Below are positions 17,285-25,603 of a DNA stretch of 64,000 nucleotides, in pieces. The notes beneath the pieces are model-generated. The model did not search any database and had not been told where the DNA came from. It was given only the letters and a program-made list of their open reading frames with translations. Within the stretch, counting starts at the first letter, position 1. Each line of letters begins with the position of its first letter. The stretch lies in contig CAJPGC010000001.1 in NCBI GenBank assembly GCA_905339405.1, positions 62,001 through 126,000 of the forward strand, in the 5' to 3' direction. The DNA comes from an uncultured bacterium. Its GTDB lineage: Bacteria; Desulfobacterota; GWC2-55-46. The translations under genes were made by a program, and so were the position numbers.

Positions 17285-18955
17285 CTGGTTTTCCATGACT
17301 GCATAGTTGTAGGCGCCGGGCTTGCCGGCATGAGGGCGGCCATAGAGGCCGCCAGGAGCGGGCTCGACGTCGCCGTGGTCTCTAAGATATATCCGGTGAG
17401 GAGCCATTCGGTCGCGGCCCAGGGCGGCATAAACGCCGCTTTGAAGGCGGCCGACTCGTGGGAAGCGCATATGTTCGACACCGTCAAGGGCTCGGACTAC
17501 CTCGGCGACCAGGACGCCATCGAGGTCATGTGCAGGGAAGCGCCCTCAGACATTCTAGAGCTTGAAAGAATGGGCGCGGTCTTCAGCCGCGACAGTGAAG
17601 GCAACATCGCCCAGAGGCCGTTCGGCGGGGCAGGCTACCCGAGGACCTGCTATCTGGCCGACAGGACCGGTCACGGGATGCTCCACGTCATGTACGAGCA
17701 GCTCGTCAAGCATGGGGTCTTCATCTACGACGAATGGCACGTCTTGAGGCTCATCGTCGAAGACGGCAGCGCGAGGGGCGTGATAGCCCTTGAGCTCGAC
17801 ACGGGCAAGCTCCACAGGCTCCACTCGAAGTCCGTCGTCATCGCGACCGGCGGCTACGGCAGGGTCTACAGGACAACGACCAACGCGCTTTCCTCAACCG
17901 GGGACGGCATGGGGCTGGCCCTTGACGCCGGAGTGCCGCTCATGGACATGGAGTTCGTCCAGTTCCATCCGACGGTGCTGCCGAGGACAGGCATACTCAT
18001 GACCGAGGGCGCCAGGGGCGAAGGCGGCTTCCTCGTCAACTCGAAGGGCGAAAGGTTCATGGAGAAGTACGCCCCGAAGGTCAAGGAGCTCGCCAGCCGC
18101 GACGTGGTGAGCCGCGCCGAGCAGACTGAGATAGAAGAGGGCAGGGGCGTGGACGGGTGCGTCCTCCTGGACCTACGCCATCTGGGGGCTGAAAAGATAA
18201 AGACAAGGCTCTCGCAGATAAGGGGGCTCGCGATAGACTTCGCCGGGGTCGACCCGGTCACTACCCCGGTGCCGGTGAAGCCGGGTTCGCATTACTCGAT
18301 GGGCGGCATAGCCGTTGACAAAGACTGCCAAACGGCCGTGCCGGGCCTTTTCGCCGCTGGCGAGAGCGCCTGCGTGAGCGTGCACGGGGCGAACAGGCTC
18401 GGAGGCAACTCGCTCCTCGAGACGATAGTCTTCGGCAGGAGGGCCGGAGTGAGCGCGGCCGAGTACTGCAAGGCGACGGAGGCGAAGCCTTTCCCGGACT
18501 CCGCCTTGAGGGAGGCGTGCCATTCGGTCGCCATGATATTGAAGAGGGACGCCGGTGAGTCGATATTTGCGCTAAAAAGCGCGATGAACGACGCGATGGA
18601 GGACTTCTGCGGGATATTCAGGAACAAAGAGAGGCTCGCGAAAGGCTATGGGAAGATAAGGGAGCTTCAGGAGCGCTATAAAAAGGCCGCGCTCGGCGAC
18701 AGGTCGGATTATTTCAACAACGAGCTGCTCCACTACCTCGAGCTCGGGCAGATGCTCGACATCTCCGAGTGCATCCTTTTGGGCGCAATGAACAGGGAAG
18801 AGTCGAGGGGGTCGCACTTCAGAACGGATTTCCCGAAGAGGGACGACGTGAACTGGCTGAGGCACACGCTTGTCCATAAAGAGGGCGGGGAGTTCAGGCT
18901 CGGCTACAGGGACGTTTCTGTGACGAAGTTCAAGCCCGAGGAAAGAAAATACTGA
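17285..18955 (+). CDS. sdhA: Succinate dehydrogenase/fumarate reductase flavoprotein subunit with probable CTG start
   Basis: The conserved N-terminus [20 protein letters not shown] begins at His codon 17294, so ATG 17330 is too late. No ATG, GTG or TTG exists in frame back to the stop at 17207. CTG 17285 lies 6 bases after AGGAGG (17273-17278), giving a 556-residue protein. [10 protein letters not shown] contains His41, the covalent FAD ligand. Active-site segments [28 protein letters not shown] and [19 protein letters not shown] are complete, and the C-terminal helical domain is full length. It pairs with sdhB and a CCG-domain anchor, an E-type (MfrABE-like) enzyme oxidising succinate or reducing fumarate. 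Confidence 0.9.
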   Translation: MVFHDCIVVGAGLAGMRAAIEAARSGLDVAVVSKIYPVRSHSVAAQGGINAALKAADSWEAHMFDTVKGSDYLGDQDAIEVMCREAPSDILELERMGAVFSRDSEGNIAQRPFGGAGYPRTCYLADRTGHGMLHVMYEQLVKHGVFIYDEWHVLRLIVEDGSARGVIALELDTGKLHRLHSKSVVIATGGYGRVYRTTTNALSSTGDGMGLALDAGVPLMDMEFVQFHPTVLPRTGILMTEGARGEGGFLVNSKGERFMEKYAPKVKELASRDVVSRAEQTEIEEGRGVDGCVLLDLRHLGAEKIKTRLSQIRGLAIDFAGVDPVTTPVPVKPGSHYSMGGIAVDKDCQTAVPGLFAAGESACVSVHGANRLGGNSLLETIVFGRRAGVSAAEYCKATEAKPFPDSALREACHSVAMILKRDAGESIFALKSAMNDAMEDFCGIFRNKERLAKGYGKIRELQERYKKAALGDRSDYFNNELLHYLELGQMLDISECILLGAMNREESRGSHFRTDFPKRDDVNWLRHTLVHKEGGEFRLGYRDVSVTKFKPEERKY

Positions 18956-19014
18956 CAGGCCGTAATGGAATCGTCATAGTTAATGCGCGTGTCCAAAGAT
19001 AAGGGAAGGCATAG

Positions 19015-19977
19015 ATGAAGATTCAGTTCAGGATAAGGCGTTACAACCCGAACGACAGGAACGCGCCCGAGCCATATTACCAGGCGTACACTGTAGAGGT
19101 CGCTCTCGGCATGACCGTCCTGGAGGCGCTTCTCAAGATATCCGAGGAGCAGGACTCTACTCTTTCGTTCAGGAAGTCGTGCCGCTCTGCCATATGCGGC
19201 TCTTGCGCGATGACGGTGAACGGCTTCTCCAGGCTTGCCTGCAACCTCCAGGTATTGCCTGAATTCCAGAAGATGGGCGGGATGACAATAGAGCCCCTGG
19301 CCAATCACAGGGCCGTGAAGGACCTTGTCGTGGACATGACGCCCTTCTGGAACAAGATGGAGAAGGTCAACCCCTTCCTCATGCCGACCGAAAAGACCGC
19401 CAGTAACGCCGTTTCCGCCGAGGACGAGGAGCTTATCGACCAGAGCCAGAAGTGCATAATGTGCGCCTGCTGCAACGCCGAGTGCAACGCCCTGGAGATA
19501 GACGAGCGCTTCGTTGCCCCGGCGGCCCTCGCAAAGGCGTGGCGTTTCGTCGGGGACGTAAGGGAAGGCCACGGGGTTAAGCGTCTCGAGCGCCTGTCCG
19601 AGGAGCACGGCATGTGGGACTGCGTAAGGTGCGTCCATTGCACTCAATATTGCCCGAAGGGCGTCGCTCCATTAAAGCAGATAGAGAGGCTCCGTTCAGC
19701 TGCCATGAAAGCGGGCATACTCGACAACCCCGGCGCGAAGCACGTCGAGGCGATGGCCGAATCGGTCGAGAAGTTCGGCAGGCTCGACGAGGCCGCCATG
19801 ACCTTCAAGACGCTGGGCTTCCTTAAGTCTCTCGGCAAGATACCGCTTGGCATCAGGATGGAACTCCACGGCAAGATGCCGCACCCGTATATCGTCCCCC
19901 AGATAGAGGGAATAGAAGAGGTGAGGGAGATATACAGGGAAGCCGCCGCCAGGGAAAAGGAAAAGAAAAAGGAGTAG
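19015..19977 (+). CDS. sdhB: Succinate dehydrogenase/fumarate reductase iron-sulfur subunit, E-type with C-terminal extension
   Basis: The 320-residue protein has the [2Fe-2S] motif CRSAICGSCAM near residue 56 and two C-terminal motifs, CIMCACCNAEC near 149 and CVRCVHCTQYCP near 204. The last has four Cys where classical SdhB has three, as in E-type enzymes with a second [4Fe-4S] in place of [3Fe-4S]. About 80 extra C-terminal residues end in a charged tail (AREKEKKKE), unlike the approximately 240-residue classical subunit. It follows sdhA by 59 bases and precedes sdhE by two bases. Confidence 0.92.
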   Translation: MKIQFRIRRYNPNDRNAPEPYYQAYTVEVALGMTVLEALLKISEEQDSTLSFRKSCRSAICGSCAMTVNGFSRLACNLQVLPEFQKMGGMTIEPLANHRAVKDLVVDMTPFWNKMEKVNPFLMPTEKTASNAVSAEDEELIDQSQKCIMCACCNAECNALEIDERFVAPAALAKAWRFVGDVREGHGVKRLERLSEEHGMWDCVRCVHCTQYCPKGVAPLKQIERLRSAAMKAGILDNPGAKHVEAMAESVEKFGRLDEAAMTFKTLGFLKSLGKIPLGIRMELHGKMPHPYIVPQIEGIEEVREIYREAAAREKEKKKE

Positions 19978-19979
19978 GT

Positions 19980-20855
19980 GTGGGAACCGGACTGAAATAC
20001 GCGTACTACCCCGGCTGCGTCTCCCAGCACATGACAAAGGAGACGAACGAGACTACCCGGAAGGTCGCCGCAAAGCTCGGCATTGAGCTCCATGATATGC
20101 CGAAGGCGAGCTGCTGCGGGGCGGGCCTGTTGACAGATTACGACTATCCCCTGTACCTTGCCATCAACGCCCGTATCTTCGCCGAGGCAGAGGCGATGGG
20201 CATGGACATACTGACCATCTGTTCGACCTGTCTCATGGTAATGTCGACTGCGAACAGGGACTTGAAGGCCGACCCGAAGCTACTGGCCGAGACGAACGAG
20301 GTGCTCGCCAAGAGCGGGCTCAAGTACAGCGGCAAGGTGAACGTAAAACAGCTCCTCTGGGTCCTGGCCGCCGACTACGGCCTCGAGAACCTCAAAAAGC
20401 AGGTTGTAAAGCCTTTGAGCTGGCTCAAGGCCGCCCCGTTTTACGGCTGCCATAGCCTCCGCCCGTCGGACGCGCTAGGCTTCGACGACCCTGAAAAGCC
20501 CTGGTCGCTGGACGCGGCCATAGAGGCCCTCGGTGCGGAGCCCGTACAGTACAGGGGCAAGACGAAATGCTGCGGCTTTCAGGTCGACATCGTCGCCGAG
20601 AAGACCGCGGAGAAGATGACGGGAAAAAGGCTGCTTGAAGGCAAGGAGAGGGGAGCGAACTGCTTCGTGACCCCATGCCCCTTCTGCCACATAAACCTCG
20701 ACAACTATCAGGGGCTCGCGGAAAAAGCGCTGGACACCAAAATCGGGATGCCTGTCTTTCATTTCTCGCAGCTCGTCGGCCTTGCTCTCGGCATGACGCC
20801 GCAGGAACTCGGCCTCAGCCGCCACCTCGTATCCCCCGAGAAGATAATAAGGTAG
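19980..20855 (+). CDS. CCG-domain subunit of E-type succinate:quinone / fumarate reductase (SdhE/MfrE-like, HdrB-related)
   Basis: GTG 19980 (or GTG 19978) directly follows the sdhB stop. The 291-residue protein has two full CCG domains: YYPGC near residue 10, SCCGAG near 45 and CSTC near 80; then YGC near 158, KCCG near 200 and CPFC near 237. It is related to HdrB at 760-1629, but its position after sdhAB identifies it as the C/E subunit of E-type complex II (methylmenaquinol:fumarate reductase in epsilonproteobacteria, SdhE in archaea). No transmembrane segment is evident. Electron acceptor (quinone or a thiol/disulfide) is uncertain. Confidence 0.87.
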   Translation: MGTGLKYAYYPGCVSQHMTKETNETTRKVAAKLGIELHDMPKASCCGAGLLTDYDYPLYLAINARIFAEAEAMGMDILTICSTCLMVMSTANRDLKADPKLLAETNEVLAKSGLKYSGKVNVKQLLWVLAADYGLENLKKQVVKPLSWLKAAPFYGCHSLRPSDALGFDDPEKPWSLDAAIEALGAEPVQYRGKTKCCGFQVDIVAEKTAEKMTGKRLLEGKERGANCFVTPCPFCHINLDNYQGLAEKALDTKIGMPVFHFSQLVGLALGMTPQELGLSRHLVSPEKIIR

Positions 20856-20864
20856 CCCTTCCGG

Positions 20865-20918
20865 CTTTCGGATTTTGAGGCCCTCTCGTCCTGAAAGGCC
20901 GGAGGGCCGTTTTTTTTA
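20865..20918 (+). terminator. Intrinsic terminator after the sdhABE operon
   Basis: GCCCTTCCGGC (20865-20875) can pair with GCCGGAGGGC (20899-20908), with an alternative inner GGCCCTC/GAGGGCC stem, followed by a run of eight T (20911-20918). The converging gene on the other strand ends at 20916, so the hairpin probably serves both. Confidence 0.8.
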
Positions 20919-21380
20919 TCTTTCGAACCTGCCCGTAACCCTCGTCTCGGAGAGTATGTGCCCTGAAGAGGCCATCTCTACCTCGCCCCTTTTTGCGCCG
21001 TCCCGCAGCCCGAGCGAAGGCACGTCAAGGGCCTTCAGTATGAAGTTGTACCTGTGAGGCCCGTGCCCCTTTGGAGGGCATGGCCCCCCGTAGCCTGTGT
21101 GCCCGAAGTCGTTCATCCCCTGCTTCATGCCGTCCTTGAGCGCGGGAGCGTTGCCTGTCCCGCGGGAGAGGTCGTGGCGGCCAGCCGGGATGTCGTAGAG
21201 GACCCAGTGGACGAACGTGCCCATGGGCGCGTCCACGTCTTCTGTTATCAAAAGATAGCTTTTCGTCCCTTCCGGCGCAGAAGTCCAGTTCAAAAGAGGG
21301 GAGAGGTCCTCGCCCGCGCACGTGAATTTTCCCGGTATCTCCCCGCCGTCCTTGAAATCAGGGCTTTCAATCCTGAACAT
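20916..21380 (-). CDS. YbhB/YbcL family Raf-kinase-inhibitor-like (PEBP) protein
   Basis: Start ATG at 21380 (MFRIESPDF) is preceded by GGAGG on this strand; a longer reading from 21443 adds 21 residues without a ribosome site. The 154-residue protein matches bacterial PEBP proteins: CAGEDLSPLLNW, LLITEDVDAPMGTFVHWVLYDIP, and GYGGPCPPKGHGPHRYNFILKALD. The family binds anionic ligands and phosphoesters, but its bacterial role is poorly defined. It stands alone, convergent with the sdh operon and divergent from the lipid kinase gene. Confidence 0.9.
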   Translation of the reverse strand: MFRIESPDFKDGGEIPGKFTCAGEDLSPLLNWTSAPEGTKSYLLITEDVDAPMGTFVHWVLYDIPAGRHDLSRGTGNAPALKDGMKQGMNDFGHTGYGGPCPPKGHGPHRYNFILKALDVPSLGLRDGAKRGEVEMASSGHILSETRVTGRFER

Positions 21381-21557
21381 TCCCGCCTCCGTGAAAGGTA
21401 AAAAAATCTGAGATTCAGAGACTTGTATTTTCAAGCCCTTCATTGAAAGTTTAATGGATGTTCTGCTTTTGGCAACTGTGTTTTTTTACAGGTGTCATTG
21501 GTCCTTGCAAAGGCCTTCGGGTTCAATCTATACTTTGCTCTCGGGAGGCGTTCCAGG

Positions 21558-22442
21558 TTGAAGGTAAGGTTCATCATAAATCCTGTCTCCGGCACAGCCG
21601 GGAGGATGAAGCGCATAGCGGAGGTCGTCCGTGACGTGCTCGGCAAAGAGGAGGGCATTTTCGAGGTCAAGGCGACCGAAGGGCCCGGAAGCGCGGGTGA
21701 GCTCGCGGCCGAAGCCGCAGGCAAGGGTTATGAGTTCGTCTTCGCGTGCGGCGGCGACGGCACGATAAACGAGACGGCAAGCGCCCTCGTTGGCACGGAC
21801 ACCGTCCTCGGCGTGCTCCCGGCGGGCTCTGGCAACGCCCTTGCCCGCTCGCTCGGCATACCGGCGGACCCGCTTGGGGCTGTCAGTCTCCTTAAGACCG
21901 GCTCGGTGAAAAGGATAGACGTGGGCAGGACCTGCGGCAGGTATTTTTTCACCTCCGCCGGGTTCGCCTTCGAGGCGCTCCTCAGCAAGAGATACAACGA
22001 GGGAAAGCTCGCCAGGAAGATACGCGGCATAGCCCCGTATTACGCCCTCGGCCTGCTGGAGTATTTAAGGTTCACACCTGAAGAGGTTCTCCTTTCAGTT
22101 GACGGTCAGGAATTGAGCGCCGCCCCTCTGATCCTTACGGCTGCCAACACCAGCCAGTGGGGAGGAGGGGCCTTCATAGCTCCGGGAGCTCTTGTCGACG
22201 ACGGGCTCCTCGATTTCTGCGTAATACCCAGACAGGGGCCCCTGAAGACGGCCGGGTTCTTGAGGAGACTCATGAAGGGCGGCGTTGAAGGGCATAAGGG
22301 GTATTGGCGCGCAAAGGGCAGGGAAGCGGTCATAAGGGGCAGGAAGGCCTCGTACGCCCACGTGGACGGGGAGCCATTCGAGTTCGAGGGCGATTTGACC
22401 ATATCCATCCTTCCGGCATCCCTCAAGGTGCTTGCTCCGTAA
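21558..22442 (+). CDS. Diacylglycerol/lipid kinase family protein (YegS/BmrU-like)
   Basis: TTG 21558 follows GGGAGG by 9 bases and puts the conserved MKVRFIINPVSGTAGR at the N-terminus. GTG 21492 would add 22 residues. The 294-residue protein has the DAGK catalytic motif CGGDGTINETASAL near 63 and LPAGSGNALARSLGIP near 87, then the second domain with GWGGG-like SQWGGGAFIAPGALVDDGLL. It phosphorylates a lipid alcohol, probably diacylglycerol or a related lipid, at the membrane. Substrate is not determined by sequence. Confidence 0.9.
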   Translation: MKVRFIINPVSGTAGRMKRIAEVVRDVLGKEEGIFEVKATEGPGSAGELAAEAAGKGYEFVFACGGDGTINETASALVGTDTVLGVLPAGSGNALARSLGIPADPLGAVSLLKTGSVKRIDVGRTCGRYFFTSAGFAFEALLSKRYNEGKLARKIRGIAPYYALGLLEYLRFTPEEVLLSVDGQELSAAPLILTAANTSQWGGGAFIAPGALVDDGLLDFCVIPRQGPLKTAGFLRRLMKGGVEGHKGYWRAKGREAVIRGRKASYAHVDGEPFEFEGDLTISILPASLKVLAP

Positions 22443-22522
22443 GGCCTAACCTTTTGGATTTAAATAATTTTTTCCACCCAAAGTAGTTGAACGGCGCCAG
22501 TTTTTGCGGTATCATTGCACGT

Positions 22523-23779
22523 ATGTTGCCTGCAGACAGCCTGAAAACCGACAGAGTCCTTTCGACCCAGGTCAAGGAGGCCCTCCGGGGCCGCAGCTTC
22601 ATCGAGCTCCCGGAGCGCGAGAAGCTTCTTGTGGCCTACAAGCACCTCGAGGGCATGCGCCAGATGAACGGCGGCTACGTCGCCTCCGACTACTGCGGCG
22701 ACAAGGGCGGGGACAGGTACAACGTCTTCTGGCTCCGCGACATCATGTACGCCACCTACGCCAACGAGTACGTCGGCTCATATGACAAGCTCATCGAAAG
22801 CTACAGGCTCATCGTAAGGATATTCCAGAAGTACCGCCACAAGCTCACCAGCGGCGCGAGGAAACGCCGGTACCTGGGCAGCTGCGCCGACGAGGTCATA
22901 CATGCCAGGATCCACCCTGTAACGCTCGAGGAGATTACGAGCGAGTGGGGACACCACCAGCTCGACATATTCGGCCTCTTCCTCTACAAAACCGGCGACC
23001 TCATCAAAAAAGGTCACAACGTCATCTCGACCGACCAGACCGAGACGCAGATACTGCTGCGCGACATGGTCCTTTACCTTACGACCACGAGGTGGCACGC
23101 GGACCCTGACTTCGGCATGTGGGAGGAAGGCCCGGAGGTCCATTCCTCGAGCATAGGGGCCGTTCTAGCCGGGCTCACCATGTGGCACGACGACGGCTAC
23201 TACCACTACAAGTACAAGAGCCAGATACCCATACACCAGTACCTGCCGGTGCCGCAGGAGTTCATCGAGGTCGGCAGGGCCGCCCTCGACAGGACACTCC
23301 CCTCGGAGTCCAACTCCAGGCCCTATGACATCGCGCAGCTGAGCCTCATATGGCCCTACTACATAATACCCGACAGCCAGGCCCTGCATATAATATCGAA
23401 CATCGAAAAGCACCTGGTGAGGAAGATGGGCGTCATAAGGTACCCGGGCGACCTGTATTACAACGCCGACAGGACCAGGCCCTTCGGCAGCGAGGCCGAA
23501 TGGCCGCTCGGGTTCGCGTGGCTTTCCATCGTCTACTCCCAGCTTGCCATCAAGGCCCTCAAGACCGGCTCCATCTTCGACCCTCCCGGCGAGTTTATCC
23601 AGAAAGCCGAGCTCTATTTGAGGAAGGTAGAGAGCGTGATGACCCCGGAAGGGCTCGTCCCGGAGCTTTACACCAACGGCAAGCCGAACTACAACGTGCC
23701 GCTGGCGTGGGCCCAGAGCTTCTACATAGTCGCACGCCAGAATCTCAATAGGGTATACGAGAAGCTCAAGCTCAACTGA
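22523..23779 (+). CDS. Glycoside hydrolase family 15-related (glucoamylase-like) protein
   Basis: ATG 22523 is chosen (MLPADSLK); TTG 22487 is possible. The 418-residue protein shows (alpha/alpha)6-barrel features of GH15 and phosphorylase-kinase-type proteins: GGDRYNVFWLRDIMYATYAN near 58, EITSEWGHHQLDIFGLFLY near 138, DFGMWEEGPEVHSSSIGAVL near 195, and EAEWPLGFAWLSIVYSQLA near 329. WEEGPEVHSSS resembles the catalytic acid/base loop of GH15 enzymes. No signal peptide is seen, so it likely acts in the cytoplasm on an alpha-glucan or glucoside. Whether it is hydrolytic or regulatory is unclear. Confidence 0.8.
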   Translation: MLPADSLKTDRVLSTQVKEALRGRSFIELPEREKLLVAYKHLEGMRQMNGGYVASDYCGDKGGDRYNVFWLRDIMYATYANEYVGSYDKLIESYRLIVRIFQKYRHKLTSGARKRRYLGSCADEVIHARIHPVTLEEITSEWGHHQLDIFGLFLYKTGDLIKKGHNVISTDQTETQILLRDMVLYLTTTRWHADPDFGMWEEGPEVHSSSIGAVLAGLTMWHDDGYYHYKYKSQIPIHQYLPVPQEFIEVGRAALDRTLPSESNSRPYDIAQLSLIWPYYIIPDSQALHIISNIEKHLVRKMGVIRYPGDLYYNADRTRPFGSEAEWPLGFAWLSIVYSQLAIKALKTGSIFDPPGEFIQKAELYLRKVESVMTPEGLVPELYTNGKPNYNVPLAWAQSFYIVARQNLNRVYEKLKLN

Positions 23780-23794
23780 GTCAGGCCGCCTCAT

Positions 23795-23870
23795 GCGGCC
23801 CATCTGCTTCGTTGTCATCGTCGTGCCCCGCTCCAGGAATATTGGAGCTTTTTGTCCAACCTGATATAAT
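23795..23870. repeat. Fragment related to the GCAGATGGG/AGCAACCT repeat family
   Basis: GCGGCCCATCTGCTTCGTTGTCATCGTCG resembles the reverse complement of the right part of the elements at 4486 and 8645 (CGACGAAGACGACAAAGCAGATGGGG), and GAGCTTTTTGTCCAACCTG resembles their end. It fills the short gap between the GH15 and CDF genes. Confidence 0.5.
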
Positions 23871-23876
23871 CCTCCA

Positions 23877-24737
23877 ATGTTCGACATGAACCCCGTAGCC
23901 TTCAGGGCTACAGTCATAAACATCATCGGGAACACCGCCCTTTTCGCGTTGAAGCTCGTTGGCGGGCTCCTTTCCGGCTCCATCGCCCTCATATCCGACG
24001 CGCTCAACTCGCTTAACGACATAGCCGCCTCCATCGCCACCTTCATCTGCGTGCGCATATCGGACAAGCAGGCCGACGAGGGCCACCCCTTCGGCCACAG
24101 CAGGGCCGAGCCCATTGCCGGGCTCATCATAGCGGTGCTCGCGGGCATACTCGGCTTCGAGGTCATAAGGGAGGCGGGCGAGAGGCTTTATGAGGGGACC
24201 AAGGCGGAGGTAAAGGCGGTGACTCTCCTGGTGCCTGTCATAACGATGGTCACAAAAGGGTTCATGTCGCGGTATTTCAGCCGCGTCGGGAAGATGGTTA
24301 ACAGCCCGGCACTTAAGGCGACCGCAATAGACTCCCTCATGGACGTCGTCATCGCCATAGCGGCCCTCATAGGCCTCGGCGGGGCGCTCCTGGGTTATCC
24401 GTGGCTCGACCCGGTCGCCGGTTTCGTGATAAGTATATGGATAATCTACACGGGTTACAGGATAGGGATGGAGAACATAGCCTACCTCATGGGGCAGGCC
24501 CCGGAGCCCCGTCTACTAGAGGAGATAAGGAAGGCGGCCCTGGGCGTTTCGGGGGTCAAGGGGCTCAGCACGGTAAAGGCCCATTACGTCGGGCCGTTCA
24601 TCCACGTCGAGATACACATAATGGTGAACAAGTCTCTTCCGACGATCGAATCACACGGCATAGGCGAGGAGGCGGCAAACAGGGTGGAGAGTATTGGTAC
24701 CATTGAGAAAGCCTTTGTGCACATAGACCCTATTTAA
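23877..24737 (+). CDS. Cation diffusion facilitator (CDF) family metal efflux transporter
   Basis: The 286-residue protein has six predicted membrane segments (about residues 10-30, 38-58, 80-98, 113-130, 147-170, 175-192) and a soluble C-terminal domain ending IEKAFVHIDPI. Metal-site elements include ISDALNSLNDIA in the second helix, HPFGHSRAEP after it, and AIDSLMDVV in the fifth helix. The fifth-helix Asp-x3-Asp in place of His-x3-Asp departs from the zinc-type site and may indicate Mn or Fe preference; this is inference. It likely exports divalent cations across the inner membrane by proton exchange. Confidence 0.9.
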   Translation: MFDMNPVAFRATVINIIGNTALFALKLVGGLLSGSIALISDALNSLNDIAASIATFICVRISDKQADEGHPFGHSRAEPIAGLIIAVLAGILGFEVIREAGERLYEGTKAEVKAVTLLVPVITMVTKGFMSRYFSRVGKMVNSPALKATAIDSLMDVVIAIAALIGLGGALLGYPWLDPVAGFVISIWIIYTGYRIGMENIAYLMGQAPEPRLLEEIRKAALGVSGVKGLSTVKAHYVGPFIHVEIHIMVNKSLPTIESHGIGEEAANRVESIGTIEKAFVHIDPI

Positions 24738-24857
24738 AAATTGTTCTTTTTCCTGACCTCTGTGTCAGGGCGTAAATAAAAATGCTCACATATTCTCATA
24801 TATGCTCCGCTTTTTATTTCCGCCCTTCCTTGACTTCAGGAAAAATATCTAATTTTT
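24736..24857. repeat. Imperfect palindromic intergenic element (CTCACATA-core family, copy 3)
   Basis: AAAAATTGTTCTTTTTCCTGA pairs imperfectly with TCAGGAAAAATATCTAATTTTT. Inner arms GGGCGTAAATAAAAA and TTTTTATTTCCGCCC flank the core TGCTCACATATTCTCATATATGCTCCG. It begins at the stop of the CDF gene and may act as a transcript end structure. Confidence 0.87.
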
Positions 24858-24912
24858 AAGGCAGCAAAGAAAGTCTCATTCCTGTCCGCTCGCGGTCTAT
24901 TTCGGCAGCTTG

Positions 24913-25458
24913 CTAAACCCTTGCCAGAACGCCCTTGTTCACTTCAATTGCCTTTGATTTTCCGAAGAGAGTCTCGACCAGACAGAAGGCGAACTCCATC
25001 GCGGTGCCCGGCCCCTGGCTCGTTATGATGTTGCCGTCCACGACCACCCGTTCCTCGGATATCGACACTTCCGAAAGAAGGCCCCTTACCGAAGGGTGGC
25101 TCGTGACGACGCGGCCACGGCTGACCCCCAGGGCCGAAAGCACTGCCGGGGCAGCGCATATCGCGGCAACGGTCTTCCCCTTTTGGGCCAGCGTTTCGAG
25201 AGCGGATTTTACGTGCTCGTTTTTCTTGAGGTTTTCCGCCCCTACAGCCCCTCCGGGCAGCGCTATCATGTCATAGCCGTAACCGGCGTTCTCCATCACT
25301 GTGTCCGGCAGCACCCTTATCCCGCTCCGCCCCTCGATGGGCCCGGGGACAGTCCCGGCCAATGTCACTTCAGCGCCTGCCCTCCTTAATATGTCGACTA
25401 TCGTAAGGGCCTCGATCTCCTCGAACCCGGGCGCGAGCGGCACCAGCACTTTTTTCAT
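24913..25458 (-). CDS. DJ-1/PfpI family protein (YajL/ThiJ-like)
   Basis: ATG at 25458 follows CAGGAGGGAAAAGAG on this strand. The 181-residue protein begins MKKVLVPLAPGFEEIEALTI, where Glu in GFEE is the conserved acidic residue beside the nucleophile. AAICAAPAVLSALG near 101 carries the nucleophilic Cys on the elbow, and SHPSVR and SQGPGTAMEFAF complete the family pattern. Such proteins act as glyoxalase/deglycase-like or chaperone-like stress proteins. It stands divergently from the YyaL-type gene. Confidence 0.93.
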   Translation of the reverse strand: MKKVLVPLAPGFEEIEALTIVDILRRAGAEVTLAGTVPGPIEGRSGIRVLPDTVMENAGYGYDMIALPGGAVGAENLKKNEHVKSALETLAQKGKTVAAICAAPAVLSALGVSRGRVVTSHPSVRGLLSEVSISEERVVVDGNIITSQGPGTAMEFAFCLVETLFGKSKAIEVNKGVLARV

Positions 25459-25603
25459 CTCTTTTCCCTCCTGAACTCGACCACATAAAGTATACATCCG
25501 TTTGGGGCATTGTAAAGGCCGGAGAGCCCCCCTTACTTGCGCATTTCGTCCGGTGGTATAAGATTTAATTAGAAAAAGCCTTTTCGGAAGCAAGGAGGCA
25601 GTT

